DNA from: Streptomyces avidinii
Lineage (GTDB): Bacteria; Actinomycetota; Actinomycetes; Streptomycetales; Streptomycetaceae
Assembly: GCF_014650695.1 (NCBI RefSeq)
Contig: NZ_BMVL01000003.1
Location: 434,001-498,000, forward strand
DNA length: 64,000 nucleotides
Reading direction: 5' to 3'
Below, piece after piece: positions 34,804 through 42,777 of this stretch. Within the stretch, counting starts at the first letter, position 1. Every line of letters begins with the position of its first letter. Below the pieces are notes generated by a model that saw only the letters and a program-made list of their open reading frames with translations, was not told the origin of the DNA and made no database searches. The position numbers and the translations under genes were made by a program.

Positions 34804-35562
34804 TCACTGGTCTCCGACGCGCCGCTCCAAGGGAGTTGCTACCGACGAGTTGCTCACACTGAAGGTGACGCTTCCGGCCCGGTAGCGGTCGTCGGACCAT
34901 TCGATCGGGCGGCCGGTGGCCGTCGCGGAGACGTGCCGCTGGCGCAGCAGCGGGCTGCCGCGGCGGATTTCCAGCAGCCGGGCGTCCTCGCTGCCGGCCG
35001 GAAGGGCGTCGATGAGGTGCTCGCCGTAGTGGGCGACGACCCCCGAGCCCTCGGACAGGCTGTCCATGACGGAGCGGCAGTCCACGGGCATCGCCTCCAC
35101 GGCCGCCGCGACCCAGTCGGCGTAGGCGGTCCGCTCCACCATGGTGGGCTCCCCGTCGAGCAGGCGCAGCCGCAGCACGGCCAGGATCTCCGTACCGGGG
35201 GCCAGCGCGAGCCGGTCCGCCTCCTCGGCCGTCGCGGGCCTGCGGGTGCGGGACAGGAAGCGGCTGGCGGCCCGGTGCCCGAGCCCCTCGGCCCACTGGG
35301 CGAAGCTGTTGAGCTCGCCGAAGCTGTGCCGGCGTTCCCGGCGCAGGACGATGCGGCGCGCGCCCTGGCGGGAGCCGATCAGTCCCTCCGCGGCGAGGGT
35401 GGCCACCGCCTGGCGGACCGTCCCGCGCGATGCGGACCAGCGCGCCGCCAGATCGCTTTCCGAGGGCAGGTGCGCCCCCACCGGGAGCTCGCCCGAGAGG
35501 ATCTCCCGGCGCAGTGCCTCGGCGATCTCCAGGTACCTGACCGTGCCCGCGTTCGTGCTCAT
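34804..35562 (-). CDS. GntR-family regulator with UTRA domain
   Basis: This 252-residue protein has a GntR winged helix (about 8-75: YLEIAEALRREILSGELPVG and LAARWSASRGTVRQAVATL) and a UTRA ligand domain (about 95-245) with ERTAYADWV and IEWSDDRYRAGSVTFSV. It is divergent from the ABC importer operon, with a 16-bp palindrome in front of that operon. The ligand is likely the imported solute or its phosphorylated product. The start at 35562 follows AGGGGG. Confidence 0.92.
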   Translation of the reverse strand: MSTNAGTVRYLEIAEALRREILSGELPVGAHLPSESDLAARWSASRGTVRQAVATLAAEGLIGSRQGARRIVLRRERRHSFGELNSFAQWAEGLGHRAASRFLSRTRRPATAEEADRLALAPGTEILAVLRLRLLDGEPTMVERTAYADWVAAAVEAMPVDCRSVMDSLSEGSGVVAHYGEHLIDALPAGSEDARLLEIRRGSPLLRQRHVSATATGRPIEWSDDRYRAGSVTFSVSNSSVATPLERRVGDQ

Positions 35563-35751
35563 GCCGCTCGCCCCCTGATCGCCGTGTGCCGGCGGTGCCG
35601 TGCCGGAATCGCTGTGCACCGGTCTCCCATGATCATTCCAACAGGTTCTGTCACGGCTTCTTCCGGTCATTCTCATCTCTTCGTCGAGTCGTGCTCCACG
35701 AGACGGGCGCCGTTCACCGTCCGTACAGCGGGCCCGGGCGAACTGGAGCCA

Positions 35752-35767
35752 ACTTGTTCAGACAAGT
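35752..35767. promoter_or_regulatory. ACTTGTTCAGACAAGT palindrome, probable GntR operator
   Basis: A 16-bp dyad with perfect 6-bp arms sits 29 bp before the binding-protein start and about 190 bp before the gntR start. HutC/GntR-UTRA regulators typically bind short palindromes of this size. It overlaps the likely leader of the operon, which fits repression. Confidence 0.72.
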
Positions 35768-35795
35768 GAACCCACCCTCGTCTCCGGGAGAGACC

Positions 35796-36959
35796 GTGCT
35801 CAGTTCCTCCGCCCGTCGCGGTGCGGCCGTACTGCTCAGCGCCGCCGTACTCACCACGCTCACCGCGTGTGGTGCCGCACCCGACCAGGAGTCCGCCGGC
35901 GCCGACGGCGCCAAGAACGGCGTGCAGCCGGGCGCCGCGACCTCGGTCGCCGACTTCGGTTCCTTGGAGGCCCTCGCCGCCGCCGCGCAGAAGGAGGGCG
36001 AGCTCAATGTGATTGCGCTGCCGCCGGACTGGGCGAACTACGGCGAGATCATCAAGGCCTTCGAGGCCAAGTACAAGATCAAGGTGAACAGCGAGAACCC
36101 GGACGCCTCCAGCGCCGACGAGATCGCCGCCGTCAAGTCCCGCAAGGGCCAGAAGCGCGCCCCCGACGTCCTCGACCTCGGTATCGCCTTCGCCCGCAGC
36201 GGCGCCGCGGAGAACCTCTTCGCCCCGTACAAGGTCACCGCCTGGGACAAGATCCCCGCCGCCCAGAAGGACGCCGACGGCCGCTGGACCAACGACTACG
36301 GCGGCTACGTCTCCATCGGCTGCGACGCCGCCCGCATCCCCACCTGCCCGCAGACCTTCGCCGATCTCCTCAAGCCCGAGTACAAGGGCAAGGTCGCCCT
36401 CAACGGCAACCCCACCAAGTCCGGCTCGGCCTTCGGCGGCGTCTACGCGGCAGCCCTCGCCAACAAGGGCTCCTTCGCGGACATCCAGCCCGGCATCGAC
36501 TTCTTCGGTCAGCTGAAGAAGAGCGGGAACTTCATCCCGGTCGAGTCCACCCCGGCCACCGTGGAGAAGGGCGAGACGCCCATCTCCATCGACTGGGACT
36601 ACCTGAACGCCGGCTACGCCGACCAGTTCAAGGGCAAGGGCGTCGACTGGAAGGTCGCCGTCCCCACCGACGGCGTCTACGCCCAGTACTACTCGCAGGC
36701 CATCAACAAGGAAGCCCCGAACCCGGCGGCCGCCCGGCTGTGGCTGGAGTTCCTCTACAGCGCCGAGGGCCAGAACCTCTGGCTCAAGGGATACGCCCGC
36801 CCGGTCCTGCTCCCCGGCATGAGCCAGGACGGCACCGCCGACAAGGCCGCCGTCGCCAAGCTCCCGCAGGTCCAGGGCACCCCGGCCTTCCCCGCCTCCG
36901 AGGAGCTCGACAGGGCCAAGGCCACCCTCGCCGAGAAGTGGGACAAGGCACTCTCCTGA
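35796..36959 (+). CDS. ABC transporter substrate-binding lipoprotein
   Basis: This 387-residue lipoprotein has a signal with lipobox LTAC (Cys25) and a bacterial solute-binding fold of the Fe3+/thiamine/2-aminoethylphosphonate group. Segments include GELNVIALPPDWANYGEIIKAF, VEKGETPISIDWDYLNAG and AARLWLEFLYSAEGQNLWLKG. GGGAG precedes the GTG start. It is the first gene of a five-gene operon under the GntR palindrome. Phosphonate, polyamine-like or phosphate-ester substrates are possible; the sequence does not decide. Confidence 0.88.
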   Translation: MLSSSARRGAAVLLSAAVLTTLTACGAAPDQESAGADGAKNGVQPGAATSVADFGSLEALAAAAQKEGELNVIALPPDWANYGEIIKAFEAKYKIKVNSENPDASSADEIAAVKSRKGQKRAPDVLDLGIAFARSGAAENLFAPYKVTAWDKIPAAQKDADGRWTNDYGGYVSIGCDAARIPTCPQTFADLLKPEYKGKVALNGNPTKSGSAFGGVYAAALANKGSFADIQPGIDFFGQLKKSGNFIPVESTPATVEKGETPISIDWDYLNAGYADQFKGKGVDWKVAVPTDGVYAQYYSQAINKEAPNPAAARLWLEFLYSAEGQNLWLKGYARPVLLPGMSQDGTADKAAVAKLPQVQGTPAFPASEELDRAKATLAEKWDKALS

Positions 36960-37849
36960 TGTCCTCCACCACCGACTCCCGCGCCGCCGGCGGCACCCGC
37001 CGCCGGTGGCGCGGCCCGCGCACCTGGCTCGCGACCCTCCCGCTGCTCGCCTTCACCGGCCTCTGCTTCGGCATCCCGCTCGGAGCCATGGCCTACGGCG
37101 CGGTCACCCGCACCGACCTCGCGAGCGGCGTCACCCAGGTGACCGGTGAGCACCTCGCCCGCTCCCTCCAGGGCCCCTACCTGGGCTCCCTCATCGGCAG
37201 CCTCCAACTCTCCGCCCTCACCGCACTCGTCGGCGGCGTCCTGGGCGTGGTGATCGCGCAGGCCGTGGTCACCTCCCGTTCGGCGGGCCTGCGCAGCGCG
37301 GCGCTGACCGCCTCCGGCGTACTCGCCAACTTCGGCGGCGTACCCCTCGCGTTCGCCTTCATCGCCACCGTGGGGATCTCCGGAGTCGTCACCCAGCTCG
37401 CCGACCTGACCGCCCTCGGCTGGAACCTGTACTCCTTCACCGGCCTCACCGTGGTCTACCTGTACTTCCTGATCCCGCTCATGGTGCTGGTGATCGCCCC
37501 GGCGCTGGACGGACTGCGCCCGCAGTGGCGCGAGGCCGCCCAGAGCAGCGGAGCCACCGGATGGCAGTTCTGGCGCCATGTCGGCCTGCCGGTGCTCGCC
37601 CCCTCCCTGCTCGGCGGGTTCGTCCTGCTCTTCGGCACCGCCTTCGCCGCCCACGCCACGGCCGCGGCCCTCGTCGGAGGCTCCGTCCCCCTCGTCACGC
37701 TCAAGATCGCGGACGCGCTGTCCGGGAACGTACTCACCGGCCAGGAGAACGTGGCGCTCGCCCTCGGCCTCGACATGATCCTGATCGCCGGCCTGGTCAT
37801 GGCGGTCTACCTGCCCCTCCAGCGACGGAGCGCCCGATGGCTGCGATGA
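36959..37849 (+). CDS. ABC transporter permease 1
   Basis: This 296-residue permease has six to seven transmembrane helices and the BPD_transp_1 (EAA) loop in REAAQSSGATGWQFWRHVGLPVLAPSLLGGF, where the ATPase docks. Its ATG shares one base with the stop of the binding protein (TGATG), and its end overlaps the next permease by 13 bp. It forms the membrane channel with the second permease. Confidence 0.9.
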   Translation: MSSTTDSRAAGGTRRRWRGPRTWLATLPLLAFTGLCFGIPLGAMAYGAVTRTDLASGVTQVTGEHLARSLQGPYLGSLIGSLQLSALTALVGGVLGVVIAQAVVTSRSAGLRSAALTASGVLANFGGVPLAFAFIATVGISGVVTQLADLTALGWNLYSFTGLTVVYLYFLIPLMVLVIAPALDGLRPQWREAAQSSGATGWQFWRHVGLPVLAPSLLGGFVLLFGTAFAAHATAAALVGGSVPLVTLKIADALSGNVLTGQENVALALGLDMILIAGLVMAVYLPLQRRSARWLR

Positions 37850-38796
37850 CCCCGACCTCCCGGTACACCGACGGCGTCCAGAGCCCCCAGGGCTCCGAGG
37901 ATGCCCAGGGCGCCAAGGGCGCGGGCGCCGGGGCCCCGGCGCGGACGGCGGCCCGGCGGCCCCGCCCCAGGATCTGGCGCGGAGCCGTCCTCACCCTGGC
38001 CGGCGCCTACTTCATCGTCCCGCTCGTCGCCTCGTTCGTCTTCACCGTGCACGTGCCCGGCCAGGGCGTCACCTTCGAGGCCTACACCCAGCTGCTCTCC
38101 GCCGACGGCTTCACCGAGAGCCTGCTCCTCTCCCTCGGCCTCGCCGCCGCGACCATCGCGCTGTCACTGCTGCTGGCCGTGCCCGCCCTGGTGGCCGTAC
38201 GCATCGGCTCCCCACGGCTGCGCCCGGTCGTCGAGGTGATGTGCATGCTGCCGCTGGTCGTGCCGCCGATCGCCCTGGTCACCGGCATCACCACCGTGCT
38301 GCGCTGGGGACCGGAACACCTGTCGCGGACCCCGCTCTACCAGACCTTCATCGCCGTCCAGAACGAGAAGTTCCCCGTCGTCCTGGTCCTCGCGTACACG
38401 GTCCTGGCGCTGCCCTTCGTCTACCGCTCGCTCGACGCGGGCCTGCGCGCCGTCGACGTACCGACCCTGGTCGAGGCCGCCCGCAGCTGCGGCGCGAGCT
38501 GGCCGTACGTCGTCCTGCGCGTGCTGCTGCCGAACCTGCGGGCCTCGCTCGCCGGCGCCGCCTTCCTCACCCTGGCCCTCGTGCTCGGCGAGTTCACCAT
38601 CGCCTCCCTCCTCGGGTTCCAGCCCTTCGCCGTGTGGATCGTCTCGATCTCCGGGGCGCAGGCCCGGATGTCGGTGGCCGTCTCCATCCTCAGCCTCCTG
38701 ATCACCTGGTTGCTGCTGATCGCCCTCTCCCGGGCCGGGACCACCCCCTCCACCGCCGCGGCCGCACCCGCCACCACCTCCCGCAAGGAGTCCTGA
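37837..38796 (+). CDS. ABC transporter permease 2
   Basis: This 319-residue permease has six helices after an Arg/Pro/Gly-rich N-terminus of about 45 residues. Its EAA loop reads VEAARSCGASWPYVVLRVLLPNLRASL. GGAG lies six bases before ATG 37837, and a second ATG three codons on is an alternative. It overlaps permease 1 by 13 bp and is followed by the ATPase after four bases. Confidence 0.9.
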   Translation: MAAMTPTSRYTDGVQSPQGSEDAQGAKGAGAGAPARTAARRPRPRIWRGAVLTLAGAYFIVPLVASFVFTVHVPGQGVTFEAYTQLLSADGFTESLLLSLGLAAATIALSLLLAVPALVAVRIGSPRLRPVVEVMCMLPLVVPPIALVTGITTVLRWGPEHLSRTPLYQTFIAVQNEKFPVVLVLAYTVLALPFVYRSLDAGLRAVDVPTLVEAARSCGASWPYVVLRVLLPNLRASLAGAAFLTLALVLGEFTIASLLGFQPFAVWIVSISGAQARMSVAVSILSLLITWLLLIALSRAGTTPSTAAAAPATTSRKES

Positions 38797-38800
38797 GTCC

Positions 38801-39904
38801 ATGTCCACCACGCCCACCACCCTGCCCGCGGCCAGGAAGCCGGCCGATACCGACCGGCCCGCGGGCGCGCGCGTCGAATTCCGCGGCCTGCGCCGGGCGT
38901 TCGGATCCACCGTCGCCCTCGACGGGCTCGACCTCACCGTCGAACCCGGTGAACTCCTCGCCCTGCTCGGGCCGTCCGGCTGCGGCAAGACCACCGCCCT
39001 GCGCGTCGTCGCCGGATTCGAACAGCCCGATTCCGGCGAGGTCCTCGTCGACGGACAGGACATCACCCGGGTCCCGGCCAACCGCCGCGACGCCGGCATG
39101 GTCTTCCAGTCGTACAGCCTCTTTCCGAACCTCAGTGCCCGCGACAACGTGGCCTTCGGCCTGCGCGTGCGCAAGGTCGGCGCGGCCGAGCGCCGCGAGC
39201 GCGCCGCCGAGCTCCTCGACCTGGTGGGCCTCCCGGACCACGGCGACCGCTACCCGCACCAGATGTCCGGCGGCCAGCAGCAGCGCGTCGCACTCGCCCG
39301 CGCCCTCGCCCTGCGCCCGCGCGTGCTCCTGCTCGACGAGCCGCTCTCCGCTCTGGACGCCAAGGTACGGGCGAACCTGCGCGAGGAGATCCGCCGCCTC
39401 CAGCTCTCCCTCGGCATCACCACCGTCTTCGTCACCCACGACCAGGAGGAGGCGCTGTCGATGGCCGACCGGGTCGCCGTCCTGAACGCCGGCAAGCTGG
39501 AGCAGTGCGCCGCCCCGGCCGAGCTGTACGACCGCCCGGCCACCCCCTTCGTCGCCGAATTCGTCGGCACGATGAACCGGCTGCCCGGCCGGCTCGCCGG
39601 CTCCGGCCTGGTCGAGGTGGCGGGAGCCCGGCTGCCCGTCGACGGCCCGGCCCCCACGACTCCGCAGGTGCAGGTCCTCGTACGCCCGGAGAACGTCACC
39701 GTCACCGCCGACGCCGAGGGCGCGGCCACCGTGGTCTCGGCCTCCTTCTTCGGCTCCGTGACCCGGCTCCACCTGGACCTGCCCGACGGGGTGACCGTCA
39801 AGGCCGACCTGCCCTCGCGGGAAGCGGGAGCCCTGGTACCGGGCGCCCGCGCCACCGTCGGACTGGCCGAACGGCCCGTGCTCGTCGTGGCCGGGTCCGC
39901 GTGA
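38801..39904 (+). CDS. ABC transporter ATP-binding protein
   Basis: This 367-residue ATPase has Walker A GPSGCGKTT (about 59-67), Q-loop FQSYSLFP, signature SGGQQQR, Walker B LLLDEPLSALD, the H-loop VTHDQEEAL and a TOBE-like C-terminal domain (about 260-367). This is the arrangement of PotA/FbpC/PhnT-type importers. Its stop overlaps the start of the HAD gene (GTGA), so the phosphatase is translated with the importer. Confidence 0.92.
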   Translation: MSTTPTTLPAARKPADTDRPAGARVEFRGLRRAFGSTVALDGLDLTVEPGELLALLGPSGCGKTTALRVVAGFEQPDSGEVLVDGQDITRVPANRRDAGMVFQSYSLFPNLSARDNVAFGLRVRKVGAAERRERAAELLDLVGLPDHGDRYPHQMSGGQQQRVALARALALRPRVLLLDEPLSALDAKVRANLREEIRRLQLSLGITTVFVTHDQEEALSMADRVAVLNAGKLEQCAAPAELYDRPATPFVAEFVGTMNRLPGRLAGSGLVEVAGARLPVDGPAPTTPQVQVLVRPENVTVTADAEGAATVVSASFFGSVTRLHLDLPDGVTVKADLPSREAGALVPGARATVGLAERPVLVVAGSA

Positions 39905-40560
39905 GCGCCCTCGCCGCGGTCCTGTTCGACATGGACGGCACCCTCGTCGACACCGAGGTGCTGTGGTGGCGGACCACCGAGGAGATAGCCGACGGCCTCG
40001 GCCACCGGCTCACCGACGCGGACGCGCCGGAGGTCGTCGGCCGGGCGGTGGAGGACACCGCCGCCCACCTCGTACGGGTCTCGGGAGGGGGAGACCCGTA
40101 CGAGGTGGTTGCGGCGCTCACCGAGAGCTTCTTCCGCGGGGTGGAGGCCGGGGCGCCCATGCGTCCCGGCGCCCAGCGGCTGCTGACCGAACTGGAGGCG
40201 CAAGGAGTGCCCTTCGCCCTGGTCAGCGCATCACCGCGGGTCGTCGTCGACTCGGTGGTCGGGAGCTCCCTGGCCCATGTCCCCTTCGCCTTCACCCTGT
40301 CCGCCGACGACACCACCCGCACCAAGCCGCACCCGGACCCCTACCGGGCGGCCGCCGAACGCCTCGGCCTCGCACCGCGGGCCTGTGTCGCGGTGGAGGA
40401 CTCGCCGGACGGCGCCGCCTCCGCCGAGGCCGCCGGCTGCGCGGTCCTGGTGGTCCCGTCCCTGCTGGTGGTCCCGGCGTCACCGCCGCGGACCTTCGCC
40501 GAGTCCCTGGAGGACGTCACCGTGGCACGGCTGAGGCGCTGCCTGACGGCGGTGGCCTGA
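39901..40560 (+). CDS. HAD-superfamily phosphatase co-translated with the importer
   Basis: This 219-residue HAD hydrolase has motif I FDMDGTLVDTE (Asp10 nucleophile, Asp12), motif II SASPR, and motif III/IV in KPHPDPY ... VEDSPDGAASAEAAG. It is the beta-phosphoglucomutase/GPP-like class with a helical cap, not the phosphonoacetaldehyde hydrolase PhnX, which reads differently at motif I. A GTG start overlaps the ATPase stop. The context suggests that it dephosphorylates the imported phospho-compound. Confidence 0.88.
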   Translation: MSALAAVLFDMDGTLVDTEVLWWRTTEEIADGLGHRLTDADAPEVVGRAVEDTAAHLVRVSGGGDPYEVVAALTESFFRGVEAGAPMRPGAQRLLTELEAQGVPFALVSASPRVVVDSVVGSSLAHVPFAFTLSADDTTRTKPHPDPYRAAAERLGLAPRACVAVEDSPDGAASAEAAGCAVLVVPSLLVVPASPPRTFAESLEDVTVARLRRCLTAVA

Positions 40561-40580
40561 CCCCCGGACCGGCCCCGGGC

Positions 40581-41090
40581 TCAGGCGGGCAGGCCGAGGA
40601 TGTCCAGGATGCCTTCCGCGTAGGCGGCCGTCCCGGAGCCCGGGGCGGTGGCGATCTCCCGGCGGAAGCCGTCGACGCCCGTCCTGATGAAGGCGGCGCA
40701 CTGCCCGTGCAGCCCGGCCTCGTGGGTCCCGCCGTCGTCCACCGTGCACAACAGGGCGAGCAGGGTCCACAGCAGGGCCTCGCGCGTCGCCCGCCGGGGC
40801 GGCCGGGCGGACCATACGGCCATCAGCACGGCGCACACCGCCGGCGCGGGCGGTTTCAGGTGCTCCGCGAAGAACACATGCCCCTCCAGCGCGTGGAACG
40901 CGGCGGGATGCCCCTCGGCGGCATCCCGCACGGCGTCCACGAGATGGCCCGCGGACCGGCCGCAGCCGCACCCGATGGCCTCCCAGTCGTGCCGCGCGAT
41001 CTCCGCCACCACAGAATCCGGAACCAGCGGGCTGTGCAGCCCCGCGGCCCGGCGCAGCAGAGCCTGCTGCCGCTTCTCGCTCCCCGTCAT
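40581..41090 (-). CDS. Hypothetical helical protein
   Basis: This 169-residue protein starts at MTGSEKRQQALL and is predicted mainly helical. HDWEAIGCGCGRSAGHLVDAVRDA and HGQCAAFIRTG hold its cysteines, including a CGC pair. No signal or membrane helix is present. There is no clear ribosome site before ATG 41090; an AT-richer CATACT on the coding strand could serve a leaderless mRNA. It converges on the importer operon. Confidence 0.6.
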   Translation of the reverse strand: MTGSEKRQQALLRRAAGLHSPLVPDSVVAEIARHDWEAIGCGCGRSAGHLVDAVRDAAEGHPAAFHALEGHVFFAEHLKPPAPAVCAVLMAVWSARPPRRATREALLWTLLALLCTVDDGGTHEAGLHGQCAAFIRTGVDGFRREIATAPGSGTAAYAEGILDILGLPA

Positions 41091-41176
41091 GGGGCACAGT
41101 ATGAGGCCAGGTCGGAGCCCTCGGCGAGGGGGGTCGGAACCGGATTCCGGGGGCCGTCGTCTGAGACCCCGTGTGG

Positions 41177-42265
41177 ATGAAACGAAGAATTCCGGCACTG
41201 CTGTTCGCCCTGCTCGCGACCCAGCTGGGCGCACTGGTCAACCCCGCCTACGCGTGCGGGTGCGGGGCCATGATTCCCGACGGGCAGTCCCGGATCGGCG
41301 TCGACCGGGAGACCTCCGTCGTGCGCTGGGACGGCCGTACGGAGCAGATCGTCATGCGCTTCTCCGTCGGCGGGGACGCCCACCGGGCCGCCTGGATCAT
41401 GCCGGTACCGGGCCGGGCCACGGTGGAACTGGGCGACAGCCGGATGTTCGACGAGCTGGTCCGACTGACCCGGCCCGAACACAGGAACCGCGGCTACTTC
41501 TGGCCGCGTGAGCGCGACTGGCCCTTCGACCCGACCACGGGGGACACGGCCGGAGCCCCGGCGCCCGGCAGCGCGGCCCCGCCCGTCGGCGTCGTCGGCC
41601 GGGAACAGCTCGGAGACTTCGACGTCGCCCGGCTGACCGCCACCGACCCGGACGCCCTGCGGAACTGGCTGGAGAGCAACGGCTTCAAGCTCCCCGACCG
41701 CCTCGCCACCGAGGTCAAGCCGTACGTCGACCAGAAGTGGGAGTACGTGGCGGTCCGGCTCGCCCCCCGCGACGGGAGCGAGCCGCTGCGCGGCGACCTG
41801 GACCCGCTGCGGATCCGCTTCGAGAGCGACCGGCTGGTCTACCCGATGCGGCTCTCCCGGATGGCGAGGACACCGCAGTCCCTCGGCCTGTACGTGCTGG
41901 CCGACCACCGCATGGAGCCCGCCTCCGCGATCGGCGGTTCCGCACCCGAGGTGACCTTCGCGGGGACCGTCCACCCCGAGACCGGCCCGCTCGCCGAACT
42001 GGCGGGCGCCGAGCCGGTGTTCCTCACCGCGATGGACCAGCGGTTCCCGGTTCCGGAGCGCATCGACGCCGACCACGAACTGCGCGCCACCGCCGCGGAC
42101 ACCCCGTACCGCCGGGTGGTGTACCACGACGAGCTGCTCACGGTGGGCGGCGTCCCGGCCTGGCTGCTGACGGTGGGGGCCGCCGCGGCGGCGCTCACGG
42201 CGTCGGCCGTCGCCGCGCTCCGGATCCGGGGCCGCCGGCCGCGGCCTGCCGGGGCGGAGGCCTGA
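41177..42265 (+). CDS. DUF2330 membrane-anchored protein
   Basis: This 362-residue protein begins with a signal peptide (MKRRIPALLFALLATQLGAL, cleaved after PAYA) followed by CGCGAMIPDG, the Cys-rich start typical of DUF2330. It ends with a transmembrane helix (LLTVGAAAAALTASAVAAL) and a basic tail. The bulk lies outside the membrane. An in-frame GTG six bases upstream is an alternative start; neither has a strong ribosome site. The function of DUF2330 is unknown. Confidence 0.83.
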   Translation: MKRRIPALLFALLATQLGALVNPAYACGCGAMIPDGQSRIGVDRETSVVRWDGRTEQIVMRFSVGGDAHRAAWIMPVPGRATVELGDSRMFDELVRLTRPEHRNRGYFWPRERDWPFDPTTGDTAGAPAPGSAAPPVGVVGREQLGDFDVARLTATDPDALRNWLESNGFKLPDRLATEVKPYVDQKWEYVAVRLAPRDGSEPLRGDLDPLRIRFESDRLVYPMRLSRMARTPQSLGLYVLADHRMEPASAIGGSAPEVTFAGTVHPETGPLAELAGAEPVFLTAMDQRFPVPERIDADHELRATAADTPYRRVVYHDELLTVGGVPAWLLTVGAAAAALTASAVAALRIRGRRPRPAGAEA

Positions 42266-42318
42266 CCGGGCGGGGTCACCCGGCAGGCCCGGCTCCCGGT
42301 GCGTCGATCATCGCCGGG

Positions 42319-42477
42319 GTGGGGCAGACGCTGGTGGCACCCGAGGAGGCGCTCGTCTCCGTGGTGATCGTGGCCGGCCTGCTCCTCGCCGGCGGACTCG
42401 CCTTCCTCTGCCTCCTGAAATTCAACCGTGAGGCGATGGAGACCGAGCCGGGAGACGCGGGCTTCTTCGAGCGCTGA
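42319..42477 (+). CDS. Small single-span membrane protein
   Basis: A 52-residue frame (GTG start) has an acidic N-terminus, one transmembrane helix (LVSVVIVAGLLLAGGLAFLCLL) and a charged tail (KFNREAMETEPGDAGFFER). A GTG five codons later is an alternative start. It lies 53 bp after the DUF2330 stop and is followed by a strong hairpin, so it may be the last gene of that unit. Confidence 0.5.
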   Translation: MGQTLVAPEEALVSVVIVAGLLLAGGLAFLCLLKFNREAMETEPGDAGFFER

Positions 42478-42777
42478 GCAACGCGGCTGCCCACCGCCCG
42501 GCCGGGTTGCGATCCGGCCGGGCGGCGGAGCAGGACCGTCCGGAGGACGGACTCGCCGAACAGCGGGGACTCGGTGGGCTCGTCCCGCATCCGGCGCAGT
42601 TCGACCCCAGGGAGGCGAGGCACAGCGCGTTGCGCCCCGGCCCGGCTCGCAGCCCAGGTCCAGGGCCCGTCCCGGGACGATCAGGCCACGGTCGAGCTAC
42701 GGGACCAGGGTCTCGTCCGGCTTCGACACCGGTCCATCCGGCCCCTCTCCCGATGATCGAATACTACGTCGCGGGGT
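42478..42777. other. 300-bp gap with terminator and no supported gene
   Basis: After the hairpin at 42494-42525 no frame has both a ribosome site and normal codon use. A minus-strand stretch around 42520-42620 reads ELRRMRDEPTESPLFGES, which has protein-like composition but no start, and may be a decayed gene end. Confidence 0.4.
42494..42525 (+). terminator. 12-bp perfect hairpin
   Basis: CCGCCCGGCCGG (42494-42505) pairs with 42514-42525 around the eight-base loop GTTGCGAT, 17 bases after the small membrane-protein stop. Confidence 0.82.

Noticed and set aside
39901..40560. Phosphonoacetaldehyde hydrolase (PhnX) as identity of the HAD gene
   Set aside because: Motif I reads FDMDGT rather than the FDWAGT-like motif of PhnX, and the fold cues fit the beta-phosphoglucomutase class.
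42530..42620. Minus-strand protein-like stretch ELRRMRDEPTESPLFGES
   Set aside because: No start codon with ribosome site and no recognisable family; noted only in the gap entry.
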